From the NCBI GenBank assembly GCA_002412595.1, contig DHVJ01000034.1, positions 12,615 through 76,614 on the forward strand: 64,000 nt of DNA, written 5' to 3'. Shown piece by piece: positions 27,654 to 36,687 of the stretch (the stretch's first letter is position 1; every line of letters begins with the position of its first letter). The translations under genes were made by a program, and so were the position numbers. The stretch comes from Anaerolineaceae bacterium UBA5211. GTDB taxonomy: Bacteria; Chloroflexota; Anaerolineae; Anaerolineales; Anaerolineaceae. The notes under the pieces are model-generated. The model searched no databases, was not told the origin of the DNA, and saw nothing but the letters and a program-made list of their open reading frames with translations.

Positions 27654-30530
27654 ATGCAAAAATCAAAGCAAATCTTGATCGTTGACGATGATGCAAACTT
27701 ACGCAAAACACTCCGGGATATTTTAAGACTTAAGGGATTCGAGGCCAGCGGGGTAAACAGTGGCCAAGCAGCTATTGATCTGGTTGCCAAACAAAATTTT
27801 CCGGTCGCATTAATTGATTTGCGTCTTTCTGATATGCCAGGTTTAGATGTATTAAAAGCGTTAAAAGAAATCACCCCGGATACTGAGTGCATTATCCTGA
27901 CCGGTTTTGCATCCACGGAATCCGCTATCCAGGCAATCAATTTAGGCGCATACAGTTATTTACAAAAACCCTATGACGTTGACCAATTGATTGTAACCAT
28001 TCAACGTGCTATAGAAAAAAAAGAGACCAAACATGCTCTTTCCGAGGCTGAAAAACGGTATCGGCAGTTATATGAAGGGGCAATCGATGGCATTATTGCG
28101 ATTGATCTTTCCGGAAGGGTGTTGGATTTCAACCCATCCCTGTTGAAACTGCTCCAATATTCCGAAACCGAGCTGAAAACATTAACGGTATGGGACATCA
28201 CGCCTGAAAAATGGCAAGAGGCCACCCGGAAAATGCACAACCAAATTCTTGATAGAGGATATTCTGATCTTCTTGAAAAAGAATATCTACGGAAAGATGG
28301 CAGCGCAATTCCAGTCGAGATCATCGGATTTGTCAGCCGGGATATCCAAGACGAAACTACTGGAATTTGGGCATTTGTACGGGATATCTCCGAACGTAAA
28401 AACACTGAGGAAACGCTGAGGCGTCAATTACTCGAAGCAACCGCTCTGCACGGAATCGCCAGCGCGGGAACAGAGGCAACCAGTATTGATGAGCTAATTC
28501 AAAAAACCACTGAAATACTTCAGCAGACTCTTTATACCAATAATTTTGGTATTCTGGTCTATGATGCCCAGAAAAACACGCTTAAGCCTCACTTTTCGTA
28601 TATCGGTCTGGATGAAAAACATAAAGCAAGTATGGAACCAATCAAAAAGGGGATCACCGGCAGAACAGTGCGCTTCAAAAAAGCTCAGAATGTACCGGAT
28701 GTGAAAAATGATGCGGATTATTTGGAATCCAACCCACATACCATTTCTGAGTTATCTATACCGATTGTTGTCAATAAAAAAGCATTTGGGGTGATCAACG
28801 CAGAAAGTGATAAACCCAACAATTACACAGAAGCAGACCAAAAATTATTGAACACTCTCTCCAACCAATTGGCAGTAGCCATCGAAAGAATTCAATTATT
28901 TGAATCAGAAAAACAACATACTAAAGAAATCACCGCATTGTACGACACCGCGTTGGCGACCAGCAGTGAGTTGGAAACCGATACACTTTACCAAAAACTA
29001 TATCAAGAAGTAAATGGATTATTTCCGCTGGATGTTTTTTCTCTGGTTCGTTACGACCAGCTAGCCGAAACTGTCGAAATTGCTTACTTGAAGCAAAATG
29101 ACAAATTGGTTGCGGAATGGATGGGCAGGAAATTCAACCAGGAAGATAGTGTGCTTTATAAGAAGGTTCTCCAGGAACAAAAACCTTTCCTGAGCCGTGA
29201 TCTGGTAAAAGAGAAAATTCCCCAGGCAATACAGTTACAAGGAGATAAGAAAGTTCGTTCCTGGTTAGGTGTACCATTGATAACCCGCGGCTATGTTATC
29301 GGGGCAATAAGTGTAGAAGCGTTCGAACCAGGCATCTATAGTGAAAACGATCGCAAGTTGATGGAATCCATTGCCGCGCAGGCAGCCATCGCACTGGACA
29401 ACGCGCGTCTGCTCGAACAGACGCATAGTCAGATTGAAAGATTGGCCGCATTGCATGATATTGACCTGGTCATCAATTCCAGCCTCGATTTGCGCGTCAC
29501 ATTGAACATCCTGTTGGATCAAGTGGTTGAGAAACTTGATGTGGATGCCGCTGCAGTTCTCTTACTCAACCCCAGATCACAAATCCTTGAATATACCGCC
29601 AGCCGGGGATTCCATACCCATATTATCGAACAATACCATCTGCGCATGGGAGAAGGCATATCCGGACAAGCAGCCATGGAACGGCATTTGGTACAGGCTT
29701 TGAACCTGAATGAAATTGAAGATGACCTGGCTTATACTAATCTGATGCAGGAAGAAGGCTTCGCGAGTTATTACAGCGTTCCCCTGGTCGCAAAAGGGCA
29801 AATCAAAGGTGTACTGGACTTATTCAACCGCACACTTTTAAACCCGGATCAGGAATGGTTCAACTTCCTGGAAACATTAGCAGGGCAAGCTGCCATTGCC
29901 ATCGATAATACCGGCCTGTTGGAAGACCTGCATCGCACTAATGTGGAGTTGTCCCTGGCTTACGATACAACTCTTGAGGGATGGTCCAAAGCCCTTGACC
30001 TGCGCGATAAAGAAACCGAGGGGCACACCCAACGGGTGGTGGATATGACCCTGCGCATTGCCCAATCCATGGGAATCGACAATGAAGACCTGACCCATAT
30101 CCGCCGCGGCGCTCTATTACACGATATCGGCAAAATGGGTATTCCAGATTCCATTTTACTTAAGCCTGGTCCTTTGACAGATGATGAATGGGTAGTGATG
30201 AAAAGGCACCCAGTATATGCACATGATCTGCTCTTCCCCATCACCCACCTGCGGCCGGCATTGGATATCCCGTATCATCATCATGAAAAATGGAATGGAT
30301 TGGGATATCCGCAGGGATTGAAAGGTGAACAGATACCGCTATCGGCACGGATATTCGCCGTCGTAGATGTTTGGGATGCGTTAACATCAGATCGGCCATA
30401 TCGAAAAGCCTGGACATCCAAGAAAGCCCTGGATTATATCCGCGAACAAAGCAACACCCAGTTTGATCCTAAAGTGGTAGATGTATTTCTTTCGCTTATA
30501 AAAAGCGAGTTGATCAATCACATTGAATAG
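27654..30530 (+). CDS. Receiver/PAS/triple-GAF/HD-GYP protein, predicted c-di-GMP phosphodiesterase
   Basis: A 958-residue soluble signalling enzyme. The receiver domain (6-122) has DDD at 11-13, Asp55 (VALIDLRLSD) and LQKPYD. A PAS domain follows (about 135-255, DGIIAIDLSGRVLDFNPS), then three GAF domains (about 265-420, 430-590, 600-765). The HD-GYP domain has HDIGK at 823, HHHEKWNGLGYP (GYP 884-886) and ARIFAVVDVWDALTS. All core metal and GYP residues are present. Its C-terminal 200 residues are clearly paralogous to the HD-GYP protein at 19648-21972, but here the receiver is functional. It sits 12 bases after the response regulator, suggesting control by the same kinase. Confidence 0.92.
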   Translation: MQKSKQILIVDDDANLRKTLRDILRLKGFEASGVNSGQAAIDLVAKQNFPVALIDLRLSDMPGLDVLKALKEITPDTECIILTGFASTESAIQAINLGAYSYLQKPYDVDQLIVTIQRAIEKKETKHALSEAEKRYRQLYEGAIDGIIAIDLSGRVLDFNPSLLKLLQYSETELKTLTVWDITPEKWQEATRKMHNQILDRGYSDLLEKEYLRKDGSAIPVEIIGFVSRDIQDETTGIWAFVRDISERKNTEETLRRQLLEATALHGIASAGTEATSIDELIQKTTEILQQTLYTNNFGILVYDAQKNTLKPHFSYIGLDEKHKASMEPIKKGITGRTVRFKKAQNVPDVKNDADYLESNPHTISELSIPIVVNKKAFGVINAESDKPNNYTEADQKLLNTLSNQLAVAIERIQLFESEKQHTKEITALYDTALATSSELETDTLYQKLYQEVNGLFPLDVFSLVRYDQLAETVEIAYLKQNDKLVAEWMGRKFNQEDSVLYKKVLQEQKPFLSRDLVKEKIPQAIQLQGDKKVRSWLGVPLITRGYVIGAISVEAFEPGIYSENDRKLMESIAAQAAIALDNARLLEQTHSQIERLAALHDIDLVINSSLDLRVTLNILLDQVVEKLDVDAAAVLLLNPRSQILEYTASRGFHTHIIEQYHLRMGEGISGQAAMERHLVQALNLNEIEDDLAYTNLMQEEGFASYYSVPLVAKGQIKGVLDLFNRTLLNPDQEWFNFLETLAGQAAIAIDNTGLLEDLHRTNVELSLAYDTTLEGWSKALDLRDKETEGHTQRVVDMTLRIAQSMGIDNEDLTHIRRGALLHDIGKMGIPDSILLKPGPLTDDEWVVMKRHPVYAHDLLFPITHLRPALDIPYHHHEKWNGLGYPQGLKGEQIPLSARIFAVVDVWDALTSDRPYRKAWTSKKALDYIREQSNTQFDPKVVDVFLSLIKSELINHIE

Positions 30531-30544
30531 AGCCCTATTTTCTA

Positions 30545-33500
30545 ATGACTTTGCGAAAGAAAACTATTTTAACTATCTTATCTACGTCCATGCTAATTGT
30601 TGTTGTGGGCGCCATTTTAGCTAAAACAGTCCTTTTAAATAGTTATAGAAATTTAGAGCGCGATGAAATCCGTTCAGCGGTGGACCAAATTAATACCACG
30701 CTGGACACCAGAATAGATGATCTATCTGCCCTGACCAATGATTGGGCCGCCTGGGATGATACTTATCAGTTTATGCAAGATAGGAATCAGAATTATCTGG
30801 ATTCCAACCTGGTTAACGGCACTTTTGAAGGGCTGGGCGTTAACTTGATCCTTTACTTGGATACCGAGGGAAACGTCACCTACCAAAAGGCTTATGATCT
30901 GGAAAAGCACCAAATCATTCCGGTACCCGAAAGTATCATGCTCTACATGCACCAACATCCGGATTTAATCCATCAGGATGAAAATTCTTATCAAAGCGGT
31001 TATTTGTCCATTCAAGACGTTCCCTTAATGATCAGCATCGCACCCATACTGACCAGCCTTGATGAAGGGCCCAGCCGTGGAACACTGATATTTGGCAGAC
31101 TTATCCAGGGTGAATTAGCTGAAAAAATCAAGAGTTCAACCAATGCAACCATGTATTTGCTGCCTTATGACCAGAATCTGATTCCCTCAGACAGTCAAGT
31201 AATCTATCTGGATGATTCTCAGAATCAAGAAATATACCTTCAAGCTAAAAATAACCAGGAAATGGATTGCTATTCCTTTATTAAGGATTTCAACGGAAAT
31301 CCTTTATTCATAATCAAGCTGGAAAAATACCGAACCATTTATCAGCAAGGTTTGGTCAGCATGGAAAATTTAATTCTGGCGATCATCATTACCAGTCTAA
31401 GCGCAGGCGGGATCTTGATCGTGACCATCGAGCGAAGTTTGCTTTCCCGGCTGGCAAAATTAATGAAGAACGTCAGTGTTTTCCGCGCCAATCCCGAAGC
31501 AGACTTTTCCACAGAGCTGCCCGGTAATGACGAGCTTTCGCACCTATCCATAGAAATCAACCAGACTTTACGTCATTTAACGCAAGCGCAACATCAACTC
31601 AACCAGAACCTTGAATATGAAGGTTTCATTGTCGAAATCTCGACCAAGTTTATTAACCTTCCGATCAATCAAATTAATCAAGCTATCCAATTGGTTTTAG
31701 AAACGACCGGAACCCAGATCGGCGCAGATGCTGGTCAAATTCTTTTTTTCGATAATGAAGATAACCATATGCCCAGTGAATTTTATGAATGGCATTTGGA
31801 TAAAACTTATTCCCTTAAAAACAAGATCAATAACCTATTAATCAAATCATTCACATGGGGCCGGCATAAATTTAAGGAAGGAGAATTGGTCATTTTTTCC
31901 GACTTTGAAGACCTGCCACAAATTGCAGAGCATGAAAAAGCTTTCTGTAAAGACAATCATATTCTGTCTGCAATCTGTATTCCACTGAAATTTTCAAACG
32001 ATTTAAGTGGAATGATCTCGTTTGAAATGTTCACACATTTTCGAAATTGGGATGAACAAACAACGAATATCTTGGAAATTATCGCGAATATAATTGCCAA
32101 CGCGCTGGAGAGAAGGCAAAATGAAAAGCAGCTTCAGCTGAATCAACAATTCCAATACCGCCTGAACCAAATCACCAAAACCAGTATAGCAAAAGATAAC
32201 TGCAATGCCTCGATGCGCGCATTGTCACGTCATCTCAAAACCTTGATAGGTTCCGACCGTGGGTTATTAGTGTTATTAAAAGACCAGAAATCATTTGACA
32301 TTTTCGAATCCGGTAAAAAAATTGTAAACAGTCCTGAGTTTGAATCAACGATCCAATACTTACAGACGAAAACCCAAAAAGACATCCTGGTTTACGATGG
32401 GCTAGCCTCAAAAGATCCCAAAAAAACACCGGAATTAAATTGGTTGGGCAAATCCATAATTGCCATCCCATTAAATGGGAAAAACCAGCATCTGGGTTGG
32501 ATCATCCTGATAGATGATAAAGCCCGTTCTTTTAATAATCTGGAATTAGATATTTGCCGACAAGCAGCCAGTCAAATCACCCTTTCAATCATCAAGATTT
32601 TATCGCTGGAAGAATCGCAGGAAATATCCAAAGAACTACGCGACTTGAGATCCACCATTGCCGAAATCTCATCTGAACTAGACCTGGAAAAATTACAAGA
32701 AACGATCCTGGAACGTGCCATCAAGTTAATAAAGGGTGAGGGCGGAATTTATTATAAATATAATGAAGAAACACGTGAATTGGAGTATGCCAATTCATTA
32801 AATATGAAAAAAACTTTCGCTGCGGTTCCAGTGAAATGGGGGGAAGGGGCATCCGGAAAAGCCATCCAACTTAAAAAGACTCTATTCATCGAAGATTATT
32901 CCACTTGGAAATATCGTCTTCCGGATGAATGTTTCTCAGATATTAGATCAACCATTGCAACGCCATTGATCATTGGGGATAAGATACTGGGAAGCCTGAT
33001 CGTCTTCTGCTACAACCCCGCTCACAGCTTCACGAAAAACAACCAGCACCTACTCAATATCTATGCACAGCACGCTTCCATTGCCATTGATAACGCTATG
33101 CTCTTTGAAAAAATCCAGGAAATGGCTCGCGTGGATGAAGTGACCGGACTATTGAATCGAAGAGCATTAAACGAAGTTGGTGAATACGAGCTGGCAAGGT
33201 CAATTCGTCTCAACCGCCCCATAGCCGTTGCAATGGTCGATTTAGATAATTACAAAGAAATCAATGACAACTATAACCATTTGATTGGCGATAAAGTCTT
33301 GAAAGAAATTTCCCGTTTGTTTAGAGAAAATGTTCGCAACATTGACATCGTTGGCCGCTATGGCGGAGATGAATGCGTGATCATTATGCCTGAGACGGAT
33401 TTAGACAGTGCATGTATCGCAACTGAACGAATCCGGAGTGTACTGGAAAATCAGGCTATCGAGGTTGACAACATCGAATTCCATATTACCGCCTGCTTTG

Positions 33501-33619
33501 GTATATCAGCACATTCGGATAACCCGCCGTCACTGGAGAAAATGATTGATGAAGCCGACACAGCCATGTATGCAGCCAAAGAAGCAGGGCGGAATGCGAT
33601 CCGTGTTTTCCAAAATTAA
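30545..33619 (+). CDS. CHASE4/HAMP/GAF/GGDEF membrane protein, predicted diguanylate cyclase
   Basis: A 1024-residue transmembrane sensor. Helix 1 (about 8-28) and helix 2 (about 278-300) flank an extracytoplasmic CHASE4 domain (LTNDWAAWDDTYQFM, LNSYRNLERDE). A HAMP linker (about 300-350) leads to three GAF domains (about 365-530, 545-695, 710-850). The GGDEF domain has LLNRRALNEV, VDLDNYKEINDNYNHLIGD and RYGGDEC at 938-944. The last residue of the signature is Cys rather than Phe; the catalytic Gly-Gly-Asp/Glu core is complete, so activity is still likely. An I-site RxxD (RNID) precedes it. It starts 14 bases after the HD-GYP gene and probably ends the operon. Confidence 0.9.
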   Translation: MTLRKKTILTILSTSMLIVVVGAILAKTVLLNSYRNLERDEIRSAVDQINTTLDTRIDDLSALTNDWAAWDDTYQFMQDRNQNYLDSNLVNGTFEGLGVNLILYLDTEGNVTYQKAYDLEKHQIIPVPESIMLYMHQHPDLIHQDENSYQSGYLSIQDVPLMISIAPILTSLDEGPSRGTLIFGRLIQGELAEKIKSSTNATMYLLPYDQNLIPSDSQVIYLDDSQNQEIYLQAKNNQEMDCYSFIKDFNGNPLFIIKLEKYRTIYQQGLVSMENLILAIIITSLSAGGILIVTIERSLLSRLAKLMKNVSVFRANPEADFSTELPGNDELSHLSIEINQTLRHLTQAQHQLNQNLEYEGFIVEISTKFINLPINQINQAIQLVLETTGTQIGADAGQILFFDNEDNHMPSEFYEWHLDKTYSLKNKINNLLIKSFTWGRHKFKEGELVIFSDFEDLPQIAEHEKAFCKDNHILSAICIPLKFSNDLSGMISFEMFTHFRNWDEQTTNILEIIANIIANALERRQNEKQLQLNQQFQYRLNQITKTSIAKDNCNASMRALSRHLKTLIGSDRGLLVLLKDQKSFDIFESGKKIVNSPEFESTIQYLQTKTQKDILVYDGLASKDPKKTPELNWLGKSIIAIPLNGKNQHLGWIILIDDKARSFNNLELDICRQAASQITLSIIKILSLEESQEISKELRDLRSTIAEISSELDLEKLQETILERAIKLIKGEGGIYYKYNEETRELEYANSLNMKKTFAAVPVKWGEGASGKAIQLKKTLFIEDYSTWKYRLPDECFSDIRSTIATPLIIGDKILGSLIVFCYNPAHSFTKNNQHLLNIYAQHASIAIDNAMLFEKIQEMARVDEVTGLLNRRALNEVGEYELARSIRLNRPIAVAMVDLDNYKEINDNYNHLIGDKVLKEISRLFRENVRNIDIVGRYGGDECVIIMPETDLDSACIATERIRSVLENQAIEVDNIEFHITACFGISAHSDNPPSLEKMIDEADTAMYAAKEAGRNAIRVFQN

Positions 33620-33690
33620 CAATCTTCTAATTTGGTATATTTATTACATATGATTACATAATAAAAAGATTCTAGAAACAGGAGGAGAGC

Positions 33691-34146
33691 ATGAAAATAT
33701 ACAGCCCTGCCTTTGATGAGGGTTCTTTGATTCCATCCCTATATACCTGCGATGGAAAGAACCTTTCCATTCCCCTGCGATGGCAGGATATTCCAGCCAA
33801 CGCACAAAGCCTGGCGCTTATCATGGATGATCCCGATGCTCCCATGGGTACGTGGGTCCATTGGGTTTTGTATAATCTGCCAACCAAATTGGAAGAATTG
33901 GCCGAAGGACTACCTGCTGATAAGTTCCTGCCTGGTGGGGGTATTCAGGGACATAACACGTCACTAAAAACCGGTTATAGCGGGCCCTGCCCGCCCAACG
34001 GAACGCACCGTTATTTTTTCAAGCTTTACGCACTGGATTGCACTCTGGAAAACAAAACCGACTTGACCAAAGCAAAACTATTCAAGGCTATGGAAGGGCA
34101 TATTCTAGCAGAAGCGCAAATGTTTGGTGTCTATCAAAGAAAATAA
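33691..34146 (+). CDS. YbhB/YbcL-family PEBP-like protein
   Basis: A 151-residue protein of the phosphatidylethanolamine-binding protein (Raf-kinase-inhibitor-like) fold. Diagnostic segments are YTCDGKNLSIPLRW, SLALIMDDPDAPMGTWVHWV and GYSGPCPPNGTHRYFFKLYA, with the Asp/His ligand-pocket residues present. Length is normal for YbhB. There is no signal peptide, so it is cytoplasmic. An AGGAGG site lies 8 bases before ATG. Its function in bacteria is unclear; neighbours give no hint. Confidence 0.93.
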   Translation: MKIYSPAFDEGSLIPSLYTCDGKNLSIPLRWQDIPANAQSLALIMDDPDAPMGTWVHWVLYNLPTKLEELAEGLPADKFLPGGGIQGHNTSLKTGYSGPCPPNGTHRYFFKLYALDCTLENKTDLTKAKLFKAMEGHILAEAQMFGVYQRK

Positions 34147-34181
34147 TCCGGTTTATTTTTCACTGAAAGAAGGAGAACATT

Positions 34182-34616
34182 TTGTTTAAAGAATTTAAAA
34201 AGTTTGCCATGCGAGGGAACGTTATCGACCTGGCTATCGGTGTGATCATCGGAAGTGCCTTTGGAAAAATTGTGACCTCATTCGTAAATGACATCCTGAT
34301 GCCGCCCATCGGTCTGCTGCTGGGAAAAGTGGATTTCAGCAACATGTACGTAAACCTAAGCGGCGGGCAATATAACTCATTGGCCCAGGCGCAGGAAGCC
34401 GGGTCTGTCACTATCAACTATGGCATGTTTATCAATACGGTCATCGATTTTTTTATCATCGCTTTCGTCGTATTTCTACTGGTCAAACAAATCAATAAAC
34501 TGGAGAAACCGGTCGAAGCACCCAGCCAGCCCACCGCCAAAGAATGCCCCTACTGTTTTTCATCCATTCCCATCCAAGCCACACGCTGCCCTGCCTGCAC
34601 ATCCCAGCTGAAATAG
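34182..34616 (+). CDS. mscL: Large-conductance mechanosensitive channel MscL with C-terminal zinc ribbon
   Basis: A 144-residue MscL, the pentameric membrane-tension valve that releases solutes on osmotic downshock. The N-terminal MFKEFKKFAMRGNVIDLAIG and VGAxIGxAFGKIV-like region form helix 1; NDILMPPIGLLLG and INTVIDFFIIAFVVFLLVK complete the pore and helix 2. Unlike the E. coli protein, the tail carries two CxxC pairs (Cys122/125 and Cys136/139) forming a zinc ribbon instead of the charged helical bundle. The start codon is TTG at 34182, set by AAGGAG upstream and by homology. A candidate terminator follows. Confidence 0.95.
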   Translation: MFKEFKKFAMRGNVIDLAIGVIIGSAFGKIVTSFVNDILMPPIGLLLGKVDFSNMYVNLSGGQYNSLAQAQEAGSVTINYGMFINTVIDFFIIAFVVFLLVKQINKLEKPVEAPSQPTAKECPYCFSSIPIQATRCPACTSQLK

Positions 34617-34625
34617 CATCGATAC

Positions 34626-34656
34626 TCCTGCCAAAAGGCAGGATTAATCAACTTCT
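34626..34656 (+). terminator. Candidate terminator after mscL
   Basis: A 7-bp stem TCCTGCC/GGCAGGA with an AAAA loop (34626-34643) is followed by a weakly T-rich run. It separates mscL from the dehydrogenase operon. Confidence 0.5.
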
Positions 34657-34677
34657 TATATTTTAAAAATATTGGGT

Positions 34678-34686
34678 TGTTATAAT
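34678..34686 (+). promoter_or_regulatory. Extended -10 promoter of the E1/E2 operon
   Basis: TGTTATAAT is a perfect extended -10 element. No clear -35 is seen, which is usual with an extended -10. The transcript would start near 34693 and leave a leader of about 46 bases with a GGGAGG ribosome site. Confidence 0.5.
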
Positions 34687-34738
34687 CAACTCAGGTTTTT
34701 ATGAATTAATTAATAAATATTATCCGGGAGGTTTTAAT

Positions 34739-35713
34739 ATGGAAAAACAGGATTACTTGGAGCTGTATCACCAGATGGTTTTGATCCGCCGCCTGGAAGA
34801 AACTGCCGCAGAACTCTACCAAAAAGGGGATATCGGTGGTTTTTTGCACTTGTATATCGGTCAAGAAGCCGTCAGCACCGGTATTCTGGCTGCCCGAAAA
34901 GAACAGGATCGCGTCATCACCGCATATCGAGATCATGGTGTGGCGCTAAACGCCGGCATACCGGTGAACCTGATCATGGCCGAATTGCTTGGAAAATCCA
35001 CCGGGGTCTCGCACGGCCGTGGTGGATCCATGCATATGGCGGATGTCAGCAAGAATTTTTGGGGCGGCCATGCCATTGTCGGCGCCCATATCCCCATCGC
35101 GGCCGGATTAGCTCTGGCCGATAAAATGGAAAAGCGTGATGGCGTCACAATTTGCATGTTCGGTGAAGGCGCCACTAACATCGGTTACTTTCACGAGGGT
35201 GTAAACCTGGCTAAAGCCTGGGATTTACCGGTCCTGTGGGTATGCGAGAACAACCATTATGGTATGGGCACCCCGCCCTCCAAAGCCTCGGCTGTTTCTG
35301 AAATCATCCAAAAAGCCTGCGGCTACGGCATGCCGGCTTACGATGTGGACGGCATGGATGTGCTGGCAGTGAAAAATATGGTCGAGGAACGTTTAGTGGA
35401 AATCCGCAAAGGAAGCGGCCCGCAATTTTTGGAAGTGCTGACTTACCGCTTCAAAGGGCATTCCATGGGAGATCCGGAACGTTATCGCACTAAAGAAGAA
35501 GTCAATAAATTCATTGAGAATGGCCCCATCGACCGTTTCCACAAATTCCTGGCCGAACAAAAAATCGCCTCAGAAAAAGAATTAGGCGAAATACAGCAGA
35601 AAGCGGATAAAGAGGTGGAGGACGCGGTTAAATTCGCTAAAGAAAGTCCCGAACCGGCAGACGATACTTTATTTGACAATATTTACGTGGAAGAGCTTGA
35701 GGGAGGTGCATAA
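34739..35713 (+). CDS. pdhA: 2-oxo acid (pyruvate) dehydrogenase E1 alpha subunit
   Basis: A 324-residue thiamine-diphosphate enzyme subunit that decarboxylates a 2-oxo acid and reductively acylates the lipoyl arm of E2. It shows IGQEAVSTG, RDHGVAL, SHGRGGSMHM, the cofactor region GEGATNIGYFHEG (142-154) ending in VCENNHYGMGT, and the phosphorylation-loop-like GHSMGDPERYRT. The usual GDG of the TPP motif reads GEG here. It begins an operon with E1 beta and E2, whose junctions overlap as TAATG. Pyruvate is the default substrate; acetoin or a branched-chain acid cannot be excluded. Confidence 0.93.
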   Translation: MEKQDYLELYHQMVLIRRLEETAAELYQKGDIGGFLHLYIGQEAVSTGILAARKEQDRVITAYRDHGVALNAGIPVNLIMAELLGKSTGVSHGRGGSMHMADVSKNFWGGHAIVGAHIPIAAGLALADKMEKRDGVTICMFGEGATNIGYFHEGVNLAKAWDLPVLWVCENNHYGMGTPPSKASAVSEIIQKACGYGMPAYDVDGMDVLAVKNMVEERLVEIRKGSGPQFLEVLTYRFKGHSMGDPERYRTKEEVNKFIENGPIDRFHKFLAEQKIASEKELGEIQQKADKEVEDAVKFAKESPEPADDTLFDNIYVEELEGGA

Positions 35714-36687
35714 TGGCAATCATTACCATGCGTGAAGCCATTTCCCAGGCATTATGGGAAGAAATGGAAAGAGACCCCAAAGTATTTATCATGGGTGAAG
35801 AAGTGGGGGTTTGGGGCGGGACTTATGCTGTTACCAAAGGTTTTTTGGATCACTTTGGCTCTGAACGCGTGCGCGATACGCCTATCTCAGAAGCCGCTAT
35901 CATCGGTTCAGCCATTGGCGCCGCCATGGCCGGTATGCGGCCTGTGGCAGAACTCATGACGATGAACTTTGCCTTTTCAGCCATGGATCACATTGTGAAC
36001 CAGGCCGCCAAGATCCACTATATGTTCGGCGGGCAAATGAGAGTGCCGTTGGTCATTCGCGCACCGGGCGGCGGTGGACGGCAGTTGGCCGCCACGCACT
36101 CACAAACCCCCGATGCGATTTTCGCACATTTCCCTGGTTTGAAAGTGGTCGCTCCGGGAACGCCAGAGGACGCCAAAGGATTATTGAAAGCAGCTATCCG
36201 CTCAGATGACCCGGTTTTATTCATCGAAAACGCGACTGTTTACCAACAGCGCGGTGAAGTACCGGATGGCGATTACACCATCCCGATCGGGAAATCCAAG
36301 ATTCAGCGGGAAGGAAAGGATGTCACGCTGGTCACTTATTCCAAAATGGTGCCCTATTCCATGAAGGCCGCTGAACAGTTAGCCCAAGAGGGTATCGACG
36401 TAGAAATCGTTGATCTGCGCAGTTTGCGGCCGCTGGATATGGGTCCGGTAATTGAATCCTTCAAGCACACCAACCGCGCAGTGATTGCAGAGGAAGGCTG
36501 GAAATCCTTCGGTGTCGGCGCAGAAGTGTCCACACGAATTTACGAGGAAGCCTTCGATTACGTTGACGCACCCATTCAGCGCGTCGCGCAAAAAGAAGTG
36601 CCCCTGCCCTATAACCGCCATCTGGAACAGCTGGCGCTGCCCCAGGTGGAAGATATCATCCGTGCTGTTAAGGAGGTAATAAAATAA
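35713..36687 (+). CDS. pdhB: 2-oxo acid (pyruvate) dehydrogenase E1 beta subunit
   Basis: A 324-residue partner of E1 alpha that completes the thiamine-diphosphate active site and binds E2. Typical blocks are EVGVWGGTYAVTKGFLDHFG, RDTPISEAAIIGSAIGAAM, RPVAELMTMNFA, RAPGGGGRQLAATHSQ, and DPVLFIENATVYQQRGEVP. The C-terminal transketolase domain has EIVDLRSLRPLD and AVIAEEGWKSFGVGAEVS. It overlaps both neighbours by one base. Length is normal (about 325). Confidence 0.95.
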   Translation: MAIITMREAISQALWEEMERDPKVFIMGEEVGVWGGTYAVTKGFLDHFGSERVRDTPISEAAIIGSAIGAAMAGMRPVAELMTMNFAFSAMDHIVNQAAKIHYMFGGQMRVPLVIRAPGGGGRQLAATHSQTPDAIFAHFPGLKVVAPGTPEDAKGLLKAAIRSDDPVLFIENATVYQQRGEVPDGDYTIPIGKSKIQREGKDVTLVTYSKMVPYSMKAAEQLAQEGIDVEIVDLRSLRPLDMGPVIESFKHTNRAVIAEEGWKSFGVGAEVSTRIYEEAFDYVDAPIQRVAQKEVPLPYNRHLEQLALPQVEDIIRAVKEVIK

